A DNA stretch of 64,000 nt from Adiantum capillus-veneris (taxonomy: Eukaryota; Streptophyta; Polypodiopsida; Polypodiales; Pteridaceae): positions 23,066,446 to 23,130,445 of the forward strand of contig CM043969.1 of NCBI GenBank assembly GCA_014529385.2, given 5' to 3'. Shown here in pieces: positions 1 through 10,539 of the stretch. Made by a program: the position numbers and the translations under genes. The notes beneath the pieces are model-generated. The model had not been told where the DNA came from, searched no databases, and worked only from the letters and a program-made list of their open reading frames with translations. Within the stretch, counting starts at the first letter, position 1. The number at the start of each line of letters is the position of its first letter.

Positions 1-851
1 TGTGTGTGTATGTGGTATGCTAGACGGGTGCGCACAGCTCCATACACCCACTTGGAGCTACTCACCACCATCCATACACCCTTCCCTCTCTCTTTCTCAC
101 TCTCTCCTCCACCAGCCACCATGCAGCGTTGAGGCCATGGTCGCATGCTCAGTAACATACCACAATAGAAATCACCACCCTCTCTCATACCACAAGCCAA
201 TGGATTCGGTTTTCCCCTCTCTTCCTTTCTCTCTTTCTCTCTCTACATTAGCCGCTCCAAGCTCTACGTCTCTCTCCCTCTCCCAGTACACTACCTACAG
301 AGGCGGAAATTGACGTAGCTCTTCAGTGACTTAGAGCCCTAATCTCTCTTTTTTCTCTCTCTCTCTCCCCCAATAAGACTACGTATAGTGACGGAATTTG
401 ACGACGCTCTGTAGTGACCGCAGCAATACTTTCTCTGAAGATGCCTGAGGCAGGGCATTGGCGATGCTGATGAACATTTTCTTTTTTTCACTTTCCTTCA
501 TTTTATTTTGTACCCTAACGTTGTATTAGATCCATAAGGCTTGTATCAGTTGGTCCCATAGGCCTTTGGAAGACTACATTTCATCTCTTACCCCTCCCAA
601 TTTGACTCCTTACCCCGGTAGACATTGAGGAAGCTCTTCATCGACTGGTACAATACCTTTTCAACCAACATCAGATGCCGGCCATCCTCGTACAGTGACG
701 ACGACCATCCTCGTACAGTGAAAACGATGATGACAATTTTAGTCTACTTTAGTACTCAGACATTGTATTACATCCATAAGGATTAACTCACTTTGTTTTC
801 AAAGCTAATTTTGACATTTTAACAATGGTTATTATGACATTTTGTTTCATT

Positions 852-894
<43 letters not shown>

Positions 895-1110
895 CCCTAT
901 TGTTATGTTTTGGTAATTGACATTAATAATGTTATATTTTTGACATTAGAGAACACGTATCTACCTGGTACCTGAACAACACAAAAGAAATGGATCATAT
1001 ATAATTTGGACACAGTGACTAGTGTTATACACTAACCATACTTAGAATTGAAGCTTATCCCAAGCAACTTTAGCTGAACGTGGTTGACATCAATTTTTTA
1101 ATGTAGCTTT
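1..1110. other. Flanking sequence without a recognisable gene
   Basis: The stretch is rich in CT/TC runs, with a simple (CT)n tract at about 852-889. A 103-residue open frame near the left edge is dominated by Ser/Leu from CT repeats and shows no domain. Two short direct repeats (ccatcctcgtacagtga) lie near 690-720. I see no gene, RNA or mobile-element end here except the CAA target duplication at 1111-1113 that belongs to the CACTA element starting at 1114. Confidence 0.6.
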
Positions 1111-1113
1111 CAA

Positions 1114-1385
1114 CATTACAAGAGGTTGTGTGCTCTTGTGACGCTTTTAGCGACGGAAATACATTGGGTTTTTATAACCCCCGGTGTCGCTAAGAGTGTC
1201 ACTAACAACGTCGATATGGGAACGTCGCTATAAGCGTCGTGATAAGAGTCCCTATAAGCGTCGCTATAATCGTCGCTATAAAGCGACGCCTATAGCGACG
1301 ATTATAGCGACGTTTGCAGGCCATCTATAGCGACGTTTATAGCGACGCTGCAGAGCCTTATATAGCGACGTTCATAGCGACACCT
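1114..1385. repeat. CACTA-1 left TIR and subterminal repeat array
   Basis: After the TIR come about a dozen copies of GCGTCGCTATA or its complement TATAGCGACGC in both orientations, so the segment is strongly self-complementary (for example around 1230-1310). Such arrays bind the element-encoded DNA-binding protein in En/Spm-type elements. That role is inferred from the family. The same arrangement is present in CACTA-2 at 57180-57425. Confidence 0.85.
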
Positions 1386-1781
1386 GAGAGGAAAATTTTT
1401 TGGTGACAGCACCCATCAACCATATTGAATGTTTCATTAATTGATTCATCTTTGAAAAAAAAAGCAAAGGTAGATATAGACCCAAAATAGTCACCCACAA
1501 GACAATATAACCATTAACTCCATCATCCATTGTACGTATTGTTTGCAAAATAAAGATACAAAACTGACAAGCGTGAATTGATGAAAGTAAATCAATGACA
1601 ATTGTACACATACGCAAAATCACTTGATTGTTAAACTTTGCAAATGTGATAGTTACAAACCATTGTCATTATTGAAAAAATATACATGGTTTTCAAAAAG
1701 ACGTACAAAAGTCGTCTCATGATACATAAGCTATGACAGAAAGAAACTAATGCTATCTAGCTACGACTAAACTGACGTCGT

Positions 1782-4316
1782 CTAATCAGACGTATCATCG
1801 CGTCCAAGTAGTGTATCTGTCGGATTCTGAAAAAAAAAACAATAAGAAAACTTTTTGCAAGTATAAACATATAGCGACTTTTATAAAACAATACAACAAA
1901 TAGAAAAGAGTAAACCCTAATACTAACCATGCCGCCGCGAGAACTCAGAATGTCCATCAGGGCGTTTAAGCCCTTCCTGCCTGCATACTCGCGCTCGTAC
2001 GGTGTGGGATCACGTACTGTCATCGACCACTATCAAAACATACAAAGAATCCATTATGTTAGAATTTAAAAATTCATAAACCCTAAACTATCAAACATAG
2101 AGAACAATACAAAAGCACTTACAAAATCGACCTCAAATGATATCCACCCGCTGCTCCCCAAGTGGTGCGAGCTCCCTGCCTTTACTCGCACTCTGGTTGC
2201 CTCCTTTTGTTGCTTCCACTTGTTGGGATTCTCGCGTGCTGCTTTTTTCGCATTCTTCCAATCTTCTTTGGCAATCCAATCTGGTCTGTTCCACCCATGC
2301 TTGATTGCTTTTTGCACTTCGGAACGCTTGTTCTTGTAGTATTCGCGCATTCGAACCTTCATCACATCTTCATTGAAGCGCTCATCCCATGTTGGAACGA
2401 GAAACTCGTCATGAAGAATGCTAATGACTCTATCTTTTAAATCATTCGGTACTTCACTCCAACTGTTTAGGATGTAGTGTCTAAACACCTTAGAGCAAAG
2501 ACCGAGCATGCGTGAAATCACCTTCTTGCCTTCATCATCCAAGATGATGCCGTTGCTGAAGTCAGCGGAGTAAGGCAAGCCCTCTCGCCGCTGACGCGTG
2601 AACCTGGGTGTCCCGGTAGGGGTCTCTAGCGGCGTGTCGACGGGGGTACGAACGTCAGGTGTCTCCATTGGAGTCTGCTCTAACTATGCTTGTGCAGAAA
2701 TCCTCGGTGGCTCTGTTCCCAAAAAGCCGTCTTGTAACACATGATTCTCTGGAAGATACGCTTGATGACCTTCGTAGATTTTCTTCTTCAATGAAGGCGC
2801 CCTACATGCATTCAGTTTAAGTCCACATGTGACACATGCTATATATCCGCTTGTTTGAAGCCCTGCATGTATACACATGATAATAGATCATCTTGAGAAA
2901 AACCAAGATTTACAGTGTCTTAGTGAGGAGTGTGAATAGATCACCTGAGCATTCTGTTAGTCCGGGATAGTCATGCATGGTCCACATTACTAGAATGCCT
3001 CTGATCAAAGCATTCTGTCGACCTGTGTGTCGGCTCATATCCACCACTTCTATGCCAATCCACAATTGTTGTAGCTCTTCCAATAGTGGACGAAGATACA
3101 CATCTATATTCTTCACTTTATATCACCCCGGCACAATCAAGCTTAGCCATAGGTGCCCCTTCTTCGTAGTCAACCATGGGGGAATGTTGTAGTTGACGAT
3201 GACAACGGGCCATACACTATAAGATGTTGATCTTTGACCAAATGGATTTACGCCATCCATAGCCAGGCCTAAGCGCAAATTTCGAGCTTCCCTGGAAAAA
3301 TCCGACCATGTTCCATCTATATGTTTCCAAGCTGCGCAATCTGCAGGAATCTGTAGCACACCATCCGAAGATTTATTCTCCTCATGCCATGATGATAGGG
3401 CGGCCATGGACTTACATTCGAAGAAATGCTTGATGCGAGGAAGCAGATGAAAATGTCGCAAAACCTTTTGCAGAATTTTTGTTCCATGGAGATCTACTCA
3501 ATATCTCTCGGAATCACATTTCAGACACTTCTCCATGTCTATGTATTCCCCTCTAAAAAGAATACAGTCATTAGGACAAGCGTGGATCGAATTGTAATCC
3601 ATCCCCAAGTTTCGCAAAATCTTTCTTGCTTCCTCTTGGGAATCTGGCATCACATTATCAGCTGGTAGTATGTGCTCTTTGAGCAGCAATCTACACAACA
3701 TAAAAATATGGTACAATTCTGTAAAAATCTATCAGATCATTATACATTTAGAGTTTTATTAAACTAAACTAATTGTAATAGATCACCTGAAAAACACTGT
3801 GACGCTAGTGTCACTCCATCCAAACTTTGCCTGCATGTTGAGAAGAACGAGGAGTGCTTTCAATCTAGACACACATGCTCCATTATACAATGGTATATCG
3901 GCTTCACTATTCATATCATCATATATAAGCCTTTCTGAATCCATGATCGTCTCGATCATTTCATCAATCTCGGGCTCAAACATTGCCTCGTTGGGAATGT
4001 GGTCAGTGTAATCATCCCCCGAGCTGTCAGAGGTTACCATCTTGTGGCCTCACATATGCTGCTTGACCAAAGCACCTGCGAACACGTCTATTGGGTTGCA
4101 AGATTGCTGCCTGTTGGCGAACGTCAGAGTCCGACGAGTTATAATTGGCAACAACTCGATCTATAATAGATGGATCGAACTCGCCAAATTCGCGAACATG
4201 AAAGAAACACGTCTTGTCCGTCGCACAGCATGCTTGCAATGATTACAAGGACATAAGATCCTCGTTGAGAGATAGGTGTTTCGGTTGGACGGCCCCACAT
4301 CCTCGTCACTACTCAT
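1782..4316 (-). pseudogene. Decayed TNP2-type CACTA transposase
   Basis: The minus strand holds, in order, pieces of a plant En/Spm transposase. At about 4316-4130 is a Cys-rich start (LCPCNHCKHAVRRTRRVS) resembling the transposase-associated domain. At about 4040-2900 is the TNP2 core, recognisable by IPLYNGACVSRLKALLVLLNM, WKHIDGTWSDFSREARNLRLG, MDGVNPFGQRSTSYSVWPVV and PLLEELQQLWIG. At about 2670-2070 is a segment like the plant Ptta/En/Spm transposase domain (DRVISILHDEFLVPTWDERF). The C-terminal exon ends in NPTDTLLGRDDTSD followed by TAG at 1782-1784. Pieces lie in different frames. Some breaks may be introns, but a 4-bp deletion near 4212, seen by comparison with CACTA-2, shifts the frame. 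The family moves DNA by cut and paste. This copy is probably inactive. Confidence 0.85.
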
Positions 4317-4380
4317 AATGAGGATAAAAATCTTATAATGTGGACAACAAATTTAATCTTTTATTGGCATTCTTCGTCTT

Positions 4381-4384
<4 letters not shown>

Positions 4385-4458
<74 letters not shown>
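4385..4458. repeat. (CT)n microsatellite between divergent CACTA-1 ORFs
   Basis: An uninterrupted CT tract of about 74 bp lies between the minus-strand transposase start (4316) and a short plus-strand ORF (4495). CACTA-2 keeps a shorter version of the same tract at about 58098-58134. It may lie in a bidirectional promoter region, which is inference only. Confidence 0.9.
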
Positions 4459-4461
<3 letters not shown>

Positions 4462-4494
4462 TTCACACTGTAAACGACCTCACATTCTCTAGTC

Positions 4495-4623
4495 ATGTCC
4501 AATCTCCGCACACCTCAGTCTAGAGGTGCACGGAGATCAGAACCACCGGGTTATAATCTCGTCTTTATTGGTCAATGCCTATATTTGTGGGTACAAGAAA
4601 TCTACACACCCACGTCTACATGA
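4495..4623 (+). CDS. Short plus-strand ORF, possible first exon of a second CACTA gene
   Basis: This 42-residue frame (MSNLRTPQSRGARRSEPPGY at its start) is divergent from the transposase and conserved in position and length in CACTA-2 (58154-58282). Many CACTA elements encode a second protein besides TNP2, and this could be its 5' exon, but I recognise no domain. The five amino-acid differences between the copies come from five base changes with no synonymous change that I can see, which argues against protein-level selection since the copies split. Confidence 0.25.
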   Translation: MSNLRTPQSRGARRSEPPGYNLVFIGQCLYLWVQEIYTPTST

Positions 4624-5011
4624 TACTGCATGTAGTGGACAAAACCCCTTTGCCTCTTCTCTAGCTGTAGCATTTTACAGCATCTTAACATCTTTTCACA
4701 GTAGATCTTTTCACTGTTCGTCTAACTCTAATTTTTTTACCGTAATCTCGATGATAGACTCTAAAATAAAAACTCAATCCAAAATCTTATCTTAAATCTA
4801 ACTTAATTGAACATGTGGTGATTCGCTCCATTGAAGGGTAAAAGACATACCATTGGGGCTACTAGCTGTGTAGATGTGAATGGCCTCAAATATACTAATA
4901 CTTCAATGCAAGAGTTTAATACTCTCACCTCTCCACCCCGTTGATCCATGACGCAGGTGATGGGACAAAATCCTCCTCAAAGCTGGCCCAGCCGCCACTG
5001 CCCAGGTGATG

Positions 5012-5243
5012 GGATAATCCCGTCTTGATGCAAACTCTTGCTGCATCACTTTGCTACCACCGCCTATCTGGATTGGTCGTCCTCTTCTCCCTGATACCCC
5101 TCCACTCCTCTCCTCATGTAGTCGCGCATGCGTCTGCTCATCCAAGCATTGTCTCTGGTATCAAGGAGAAGAGGACGACCAATCCAGACAGGTGGTGGCA
5201 GCAAAGTGACGCAGCTAGAGTTTACATCAAGACGGGATTATCC
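5012..5243. repeat. Long foldback (79-bp arms, 74-bp loop) inside CACTA-1
   Basis: Arm 5012-5090 is the reverse complement of 5165-5243 with only six mismatches in 79 by eye. The arms begin and end GGATAATCC...CTCTTCTCC. A transcript from either strand would fold into a long hairpin. The segment is missing from the related CACTA-2, so it was gained by CACTA-1 or lost from CACTA-2. It has no coding signature. It could be an inverted duplication able to feed small RNAs, or a foldback transposon remnant. Confidence 0.85.
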
Positions 5244-5589
5244 CTGATGCAACATCGCAATAAGATAATCCTTAAAGGCTTTATCCTAATCCCTCCAAGA
5301 GACCATGACAGACTACAGTGTGTCAAAAAATCTGTTTACACAACTGTTGTATGCGGCCCATCACTTGCTTCCCCTAAGGGATCATAATGGTCTCATTGGA
5401 CATACGATTGATGAGGTAGGCGTATCACTTTGGAACGTCCCTCCCGTGAACTATAGCAACCTTGTCCAATGAATGCTCATCATCCAGGCCTCTAGGTGAC
5501 CCCGACGCAGTGTTCGAGTCACCCCGGTCCTAAGCATCTCCGACGCAGTGGCCGAGACACCGGCCACTCTCAAACGCGTAGGTAGTGGG

Positions 5590-5990
5590 TGTACTCAAAA
5601 TAAACCTAAATCTAATTTAATCTAACTTAAATAAACTTAAACCTAATCTAACGTAAATCTAAATCTAACCTTATCTTAAACGATAAAAAGAGAAAAATGT
5701 TATAACCTTTCTAACACCCAAGTGTGGTAGATTGGTTATGCCATTTCCCTCTTCAATAACAGGTAAATAACGTAAATAAACCTAAATCTAATCTAATGTA
5801 ACGTAAATCTAAATCTAACATAAATAAACCTAAATCTAATATAATATAACGTAAATCTAAATCTAATGTAAATAAACCTAAATCTAATCAAACGTAAATC
5901 TAACTAAAAATAAACCTAAATCTAATCTAATTTAACTTAAATAAACCTAAATCTAATTTAACGTAAGTCTACATATAAGCTAATCTTTAA
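5590..5990. repeat. Degenerate AT-rich tandem repeat (AAACCTAAATCTAATCTAA type)
   Basis: About 400 bp of irregular repeats built from AAACCTAAATCTAA and ACGTAAATCTAA units, interrupted near 5680-5765 by a partial copy of the larger repeat described next. The same units recur in CACTA-2 at about 58440-58660 and 59085-59220. The units resemble diverged plant telomere repeats (CCCTAAA), and CACTA-2 has one short CTAAACCCTAAACC at about 58387. Resemblance is not evidence of a telomeric origin. Confidence 0.75.
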
Positions 5991-6410
5991 CGTCTTTTGG
6001 GATAGTTTCCTACGACGTTAAAACTCTCTTCTTCTCGTGTGTGTGTGGGTGTGTGTGTGCCAATAAAAAGAGAAAAATGGTATAATCTTTCTATCACCCA
6101 AGTGTGGTAGATTGGTTATGCCATTTCCCTCTTGAATAACAGGTCTTGAGTTCAACTTCTCATCGGCTAGATCTTTAGGTCTCTTGAATTAGTTTCCTAC
6201 GACGTTAAATTAAACTCTCTTCTTCTCGGGTGTGTGTGTGTGTGGGTGTGTGTGCATGCCAATAAAAGGAGAAAAATGGTATAAATTTTCTATCACCCAC
6301 GTGTGATAGATTGGTTATGCCATTTCTCTCATGAATAACAGGTCTTGAGTTCAACTCCTATCGACTAGATCTTTAAGGTCTCTTGGGATAGTTTCCTACG
6401 ATGTTAAGAC
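5682..6410. repeat. ~199-bp tandem repeats in CACTA-1
   Basis: The unit begins CAATAAAAAGAGAAAAATGG and includes GTGTGGTAGATTGGTTATGC, CTTGAGTTCAAC, TTTCCTACGACGTTAAA and a GT-rich end. A partial copy lies at 5682-5765 and fuller copies at about 6061-6259 and 6260-6410. CACTA-2 holds one copy at about 59306-59465. No coding content. Confidence 0.8.
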
Positions 6411-6566
6411 TCTCTTATTCTTCTTCTTCTTCTTCTTCTCTCTCTCTCTATCTCTCTTTGTTTTATATCTTTCTCTTTCTCTCTCTCTCTCTATCTCTTT
6501 TCCTCTCTCAATGCGTGTGTGCATTCTTTGTTTATGCATGTGTATGTGCGTTTTTGGTTTATGCAT

Positions 6567-6604
<38 letters not shown>

Positions 6605-6671
6605 CCTCTCTCAATGTGTGTGTGCATTCTTTGTTTATGCATGTGTGTGTGCGTTTTTTGTTTATGCATGT

Positions 6672-6708
<37 letters not shown>

Positions 6709-6816
6709 AATGCAATGTGTGTGTGTGAGAGAGAGAGAGAGAGAGGGAGAGAGAAAGAGGGGAAGGGAACATGACAGTGAGGAGAGGGAAGGAAAATACC
6801 TGGCTCTCCTTCCTCT

Positions 6817-6852
<36 letters not shown>

Positions 6853-6854
6853 AG

Positions 6855-6911
<57 letters not shown>

Positions 6912-6930
6912 CGCGTTACCTTGCTTGCTT
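6411..6930. repeat. Microsatellite cluster (CT/GT/GA) in CACTA-1
   Basis: Alternating (TTC)n, (CT)n, (GT)n and (GA)n tracts with intercalated repeats of TCAATGTGTGTGTGCATTCTTTGTTTATGCATG. Long open frames here are artefacts of simple sequence. The homologous cluster in CACTA-2 (59470-59995) has more copies of the TTTATGCATG unit, so these arrays have expanded and contracted independently. Confidence 0.9.
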
Positions 6931-6934
6931 GAGT

Positions 6935-7135
6935 GCGTGCCGAAAACTCAGATATGAGATCTGAGTTTTCGGACGCTCTCGGTTATTTTTTTTACCCCTA
7001 ACGGCATTGCTATAGGCGTCGCTAAGTTACTTGTAACTTAGCGATGCTCATAGCGACGCCTATAGCAACGCCGTGGTTTTTCACATTTGAGCGTCGCACT
7101 GCGAGCGTCGCTAATATTAAGTACCTCTTGTAGTG
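6935..7135. repeat. CACTA-1 right subterminal palindromes and TIR
   Basis: A palindrome at about 6940-6972 (CGAAAACTCAGAT...ATCTGAGTTTTCG) is followed by a second, GGCGTCGCTAAGTTAC paired with GTAACTTAGCGATGC (about 7013-7050), more GCGTCGCTA motifs, and the right TIR ending at 7135. CACTA-2 preserves the same two palindromes at about 60015-60048 and 60080-60135. Confidence 0.85.
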
Positions 7136-8505
7136 CAACCAAAATCAGGTGCTTCAAAACTGCCTGAGCACAAGTGGACCTGCAACAACTCATAAACTCG
7201 ATAAGTTCTTGCTATTGGTATTAAAATGTTCATAATTGTTTTCTATGTTTATTTAGCATTCTTTTCAAATGAATCCACCTAGCTTTTGATTACAAAAATT
7301 ATTTGTGCATTATATTTCTACTTTTAATGCCAATTGTAAGCAGATATATCACACATTCATATCGACTTCTAATTGTCAACATGGCATGTCCATTGTATGT
7401 CTATCAATATGATTGTTCACATTTAGTACCAATTCTCTCAAGAATTATCACTTTTAAAATCAATAGACTCATGATATTCCGGCTTTTGGCCACTTTACGT
7501 GGCACTTCTATGGATTTTAATGAATCATATGTTGGGAAACACTTATTGGTGGGTACTTACCTCTACACCAGAATTTGATACCAACAACTTTTGGAACACT
7601 ACTTGTAGCCTATCCAAACAAATATACATTGAGCTTATAAGTACCTCTTTGTTACGAGACCAATACCCACTAATTTTTCCAGCTTTGTAAACCACTTTGC
7701 AAATTTATATAACATCTTTATTATGTGTTTATCTGTACTGAAATTTGTATGTTTCAATCCCAACTTTGTATCAACTTTATCATAAATAGTTTTTTTAGAT
7801 TATTGTTGAATTTAACACGAAATCATTTTTAGTGCTTCCTTTTTGAGAAAAACGTTTTGTAGATAAAGCTAAATACAATGTTATCATATCAAGCTCCAGG
7901 TATGATATTTCTTAATGCAGTCTGATAATACCCCTCTTTTAAAAATCATTTCAATTATCCCTGATAAGTATGATCTATTTATGTATTTTTAGACCTAAAT
8001 GTAACATTATCTAATTCACCACAAGTGCTTATTCCATCTCTTCTCTTATCTTGGCCCCTCCAAATTCCCCTACCCTTCACAACATCTCCTTACACTAGAA
8101 TCCTCTAGTTTAATAATGGTTTGATAAATTAATGTTTATTATATTTAATTTATCTTATGTGAGTCTTTTTTGAAGATATTCTCACAACCCTATAGATACC
8201 CAACAAACTTTGTAGCAGGCTAGAATTCTTCGAGATACTTTTAAGAAGACTAAACTTCCTTACTTGTTTACATTATGTTGCAATATCCATTTTTTTTAAT
8301 GTCATGGATTCTACTTTTGTTGATTGGAATCTTTACTGAGATGACTTGTCATACCACTACTTACATGAGCTTAGTTGGTGTGCAATGATCGCGAACATTT
8401 GGTCATGCTTCCACATTCCAGTCTATTCCAATTTCATATCAAATAGATAATTTATTTTTCACTTTTTATGCCATGTTTAGTCCATTAGTCACATGCACAC
8501 AGATT

Positions 8506-8850
8506 CGCCAATTTTGGCAGTGTGTCAATGATCATCCTAGTGTAGATTCACTGATTTAGGTAGGACCACTTGTCCGTGCAGATTCGTCGATTAAGAGAGC
8601 ACGCGTGTAGATTCACTGTTCGCCAATTTAGGCAGTGTGTCAATGCTCATCCTAGTGTAGATTCACCGCTTTAGGTAGGACCAGCTGTCCGTGCAAATTC
8701 GTCGATTAAGGCAGCACAACAACAAACTAGAGATTCACGATTTTTAAAACAAAACTCAATGCAGATTTGCTGGTTTATGCAGCATTAGTGCAAATTCACC
8801 GATTTAAGCAGCATGTTTCATTGGTGTAGACTCACCGGTTGAGGCAACAC
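8506..8850. repeat. 115-bp tandem duplication plus ~30-bp degenerate subrepeats
   Basis: Two copies (about 8506-8620 and 8621-8735) share CGCCAATTT(T/A)GGCAGTGTGTCAA, CATCCTAGTGTAGATTCAC and a TTAGGTAGGACCA core. Both are built from a shorter motif of the form GTAGATTCACCGATTTAGGCAGC that continues in weaker form to about 8850. No coding signature. Confidence 0.75.
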
Positions 8851-9080
8851 CAATCAAAAAATCATGCTGTAATGGCTGGCCACCATTGTCCTTAGTATGA
8901 TTCTGTTACCCAGGTATATGTTGACAAATATTTGGATTTGGATTTGGAATGGGTGTTTGATGATTTCTTATCGCGATAGTATTTATGAAGTTAAACTTGA
9001 GATTGATGAGCATTGATGTATTCAATGATAAGTGTGACCAATGATATCCTGAATCATCAGGGTATGACATATACTGCTTA

Positions 9081-9270
9081 TTCTAGTGGTATGGGACATT
9101 AGAATACAGAGTATGTGGATGATGGCAGGCATACTCAATGTTGTTTACTTTCATTTTTTTATTTTACTTTCTAGTGGTATTCTAGTGGTATGGGACACTA
9201 GAATATAGAGTATGTGGATGATGGCAGGCATACGCAATGTTGTTTACTTTCATTTTTTTTTTAACTATGT
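9081..9270. repeat. 99-bp direct tandem duplication
   Basis: The units starting at 9081 and 9180 share TTCTAGTGGTATGGGACA, GAGTATGTGGATGATGGCAGG and a TTTACTTTCATTTTTTT tail with only a few differences, so the duplication is fairly recent. Confidence 0.8.
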
Positions 9271-9470
9271 GATATTTTTGACACAAAATACTAACTACTG
9301 TTTTTGACAAGTATGGTTTGCAGATTCTTATCTTTGCAAGAACTAAGGGCAGTTGCTTTCTAGCAGAGAGGTATGTAATGGAATTGATATTTTATTATCT
9401 AGTGCAGCTGACAGGTAGAAAAGACTTAATCGAGCAAAGGCCTATGTGAACATATATAAATTTTATTATT

Positions 9471-10535
9471 CAAGTGCTCTTTATGAGCTTTGGCCATCTA
9501 TGACCGGCCGGCCAGTTTGTACTCACTTTGAGCATTCAAGAAATCTATAAGTAAATGTGTGCAAGAGGAAACCCCTAAAAGCCAAGCATGCATCAATTAA
9601 GAGCATAGCCACATTATTCCTATGGAACCTATAAAGCTTCACACATGTTACCCATTCCCTAAACATGCTACACACTTAATGGCCACATGCCACTTGTCGT
9701 AGCTCACATTACCCTTGCAATTTCCACTTGTGGTCCATATCCACCCAATTAATGATTTCACTTCTCAACTTGGAGCCTATAAATGGCCATATCCAAATCT
9801 TGTAATCTCCTCTCCAATTCTAATCAATCAAGCAATAAATTTTTATATTGTGTATTGAGCTCACTCTCTAAGTCTATTCCTCCTTATCTTTTTTTTTTGG
9901 TGCCAATTTTTAAGCTAGTGGCAGCCCACTTATTAAGTTCGTGGCCGCCCTATTATGAACCTATGAAAATGCTATAAGCTAAAGACAATGTTTGTACAAT
10001 CATAACCTAGGCATCTAAGGTGGATCACTTTCAGACCTGTACCCACATTAATAACCATGCTCTCTAGAGGAGGCTTACATACATCCCAACAGATGCACGC
10101 TTTATTTGTCGTGGTCCCCATCTTTTTGTGTATTGGTACAAACAAAGGAATACCCAAGGTACTTGCAAGGTCTGTGAGATTATCCCACAACTAGATCAGT
10201 AAGTTAACAAAGTCTAAATCTTATTGTGGTAATCTTATTCATGTGGCAAGTCAAAGTTCCTATTTTTGGTTTGCAAAAGGCCATAGGGAGTGGTGGAGCA
10301 AAGGATGCCATTTTTTAATGTTGATGCAAGTCTTTGATATAGAGCTTTCCAATGGTAAACACATATCCTCCTTGGTTGAAAGAAAAATTTTATACAGATT
10401 AAATCTTTCTTTTATACTATAGATCAGTCTTTCCATTATTGTAACTTGGCCCCTTAAAGTAGATGCCCACGATTTTGAAAACTAAGTTCATTAGTGGGAA
10501 TATCATAGGATTACAAGGATGAAAAGATAAATGAG
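9471..10535 (+). other. Gene-free DNA with a promoter-like segment, possibly old LTR
   Basis: No convincing gene. At about 9776-9788 CCTATAAATGGCC looks like a TATA box, followed some 50-70 bp later by AATAAA at about 9834, an LTR-like arrangement. I cannot find a paired LTR. It may belong to the same relic as the LTR homologue that begins near 10540. Confidence 0.25.
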
Positions 10536-10539
10536 ATGG

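Larger units (their letters stand above)
1114..7135 (-). mobile_element. CACTA (En/Spm) DNA transposon, CACTA-1
   Basis: A 6,022-bp element. It begins CATTACAAGAGGT and ends ACCTCTTGTAGTG, an imperfect terminal inverted repeat of the CACTA type with one change in the left CACTA. The 3-bp direct repeat CAA at 1111-1113 and 7136-7138 is the target duplication expected for this superfamily. Subterminal arrays of the motif TATAGCGACG and its complement lie just inside both ends, as is usual for CACTA binding regions. The minus strand carries a decayed TNP2-type transposase in the left half. The right half holds low-complexity repeats and a foldback. Strand is given by the transposase. CACTA-2 at 57160-60198 is a closely related but shorter copy. 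Confidence 0.93.
7139..9470. other. AT-rich intergenic DNA with two tandem duplications
   Basis: No reading frame here resembles a known protein and none exceeds about 90 residues. Structure is limited to a degenerate tandem repeat at 8506-8850 and a 99-bp tandem duplication at 9081-9270, each listed separately. Confidence 0.6.

Noticed and set aside
2-313. 103-residue plus-strand frame at the left edge
   Set aside because: Ser/Leu-rich from CT runs, no domain, no codon signal.
1114-1385. Short regularly repeated TATAGCGACG motifs considered as a CRISPR-like array
   Set aside because: The copies occur in both orientations with no spacers of constant size, and they match CACTA subterminal repeats. 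The genome is a plant's.
6396-6964. Overlapping long frames on both strands near 6.4-7.0 kb and the similar set at 59.5-60.1 kb
   Set aside because: They are translations of (CT)n, (GT)n and (GA)n tracts.
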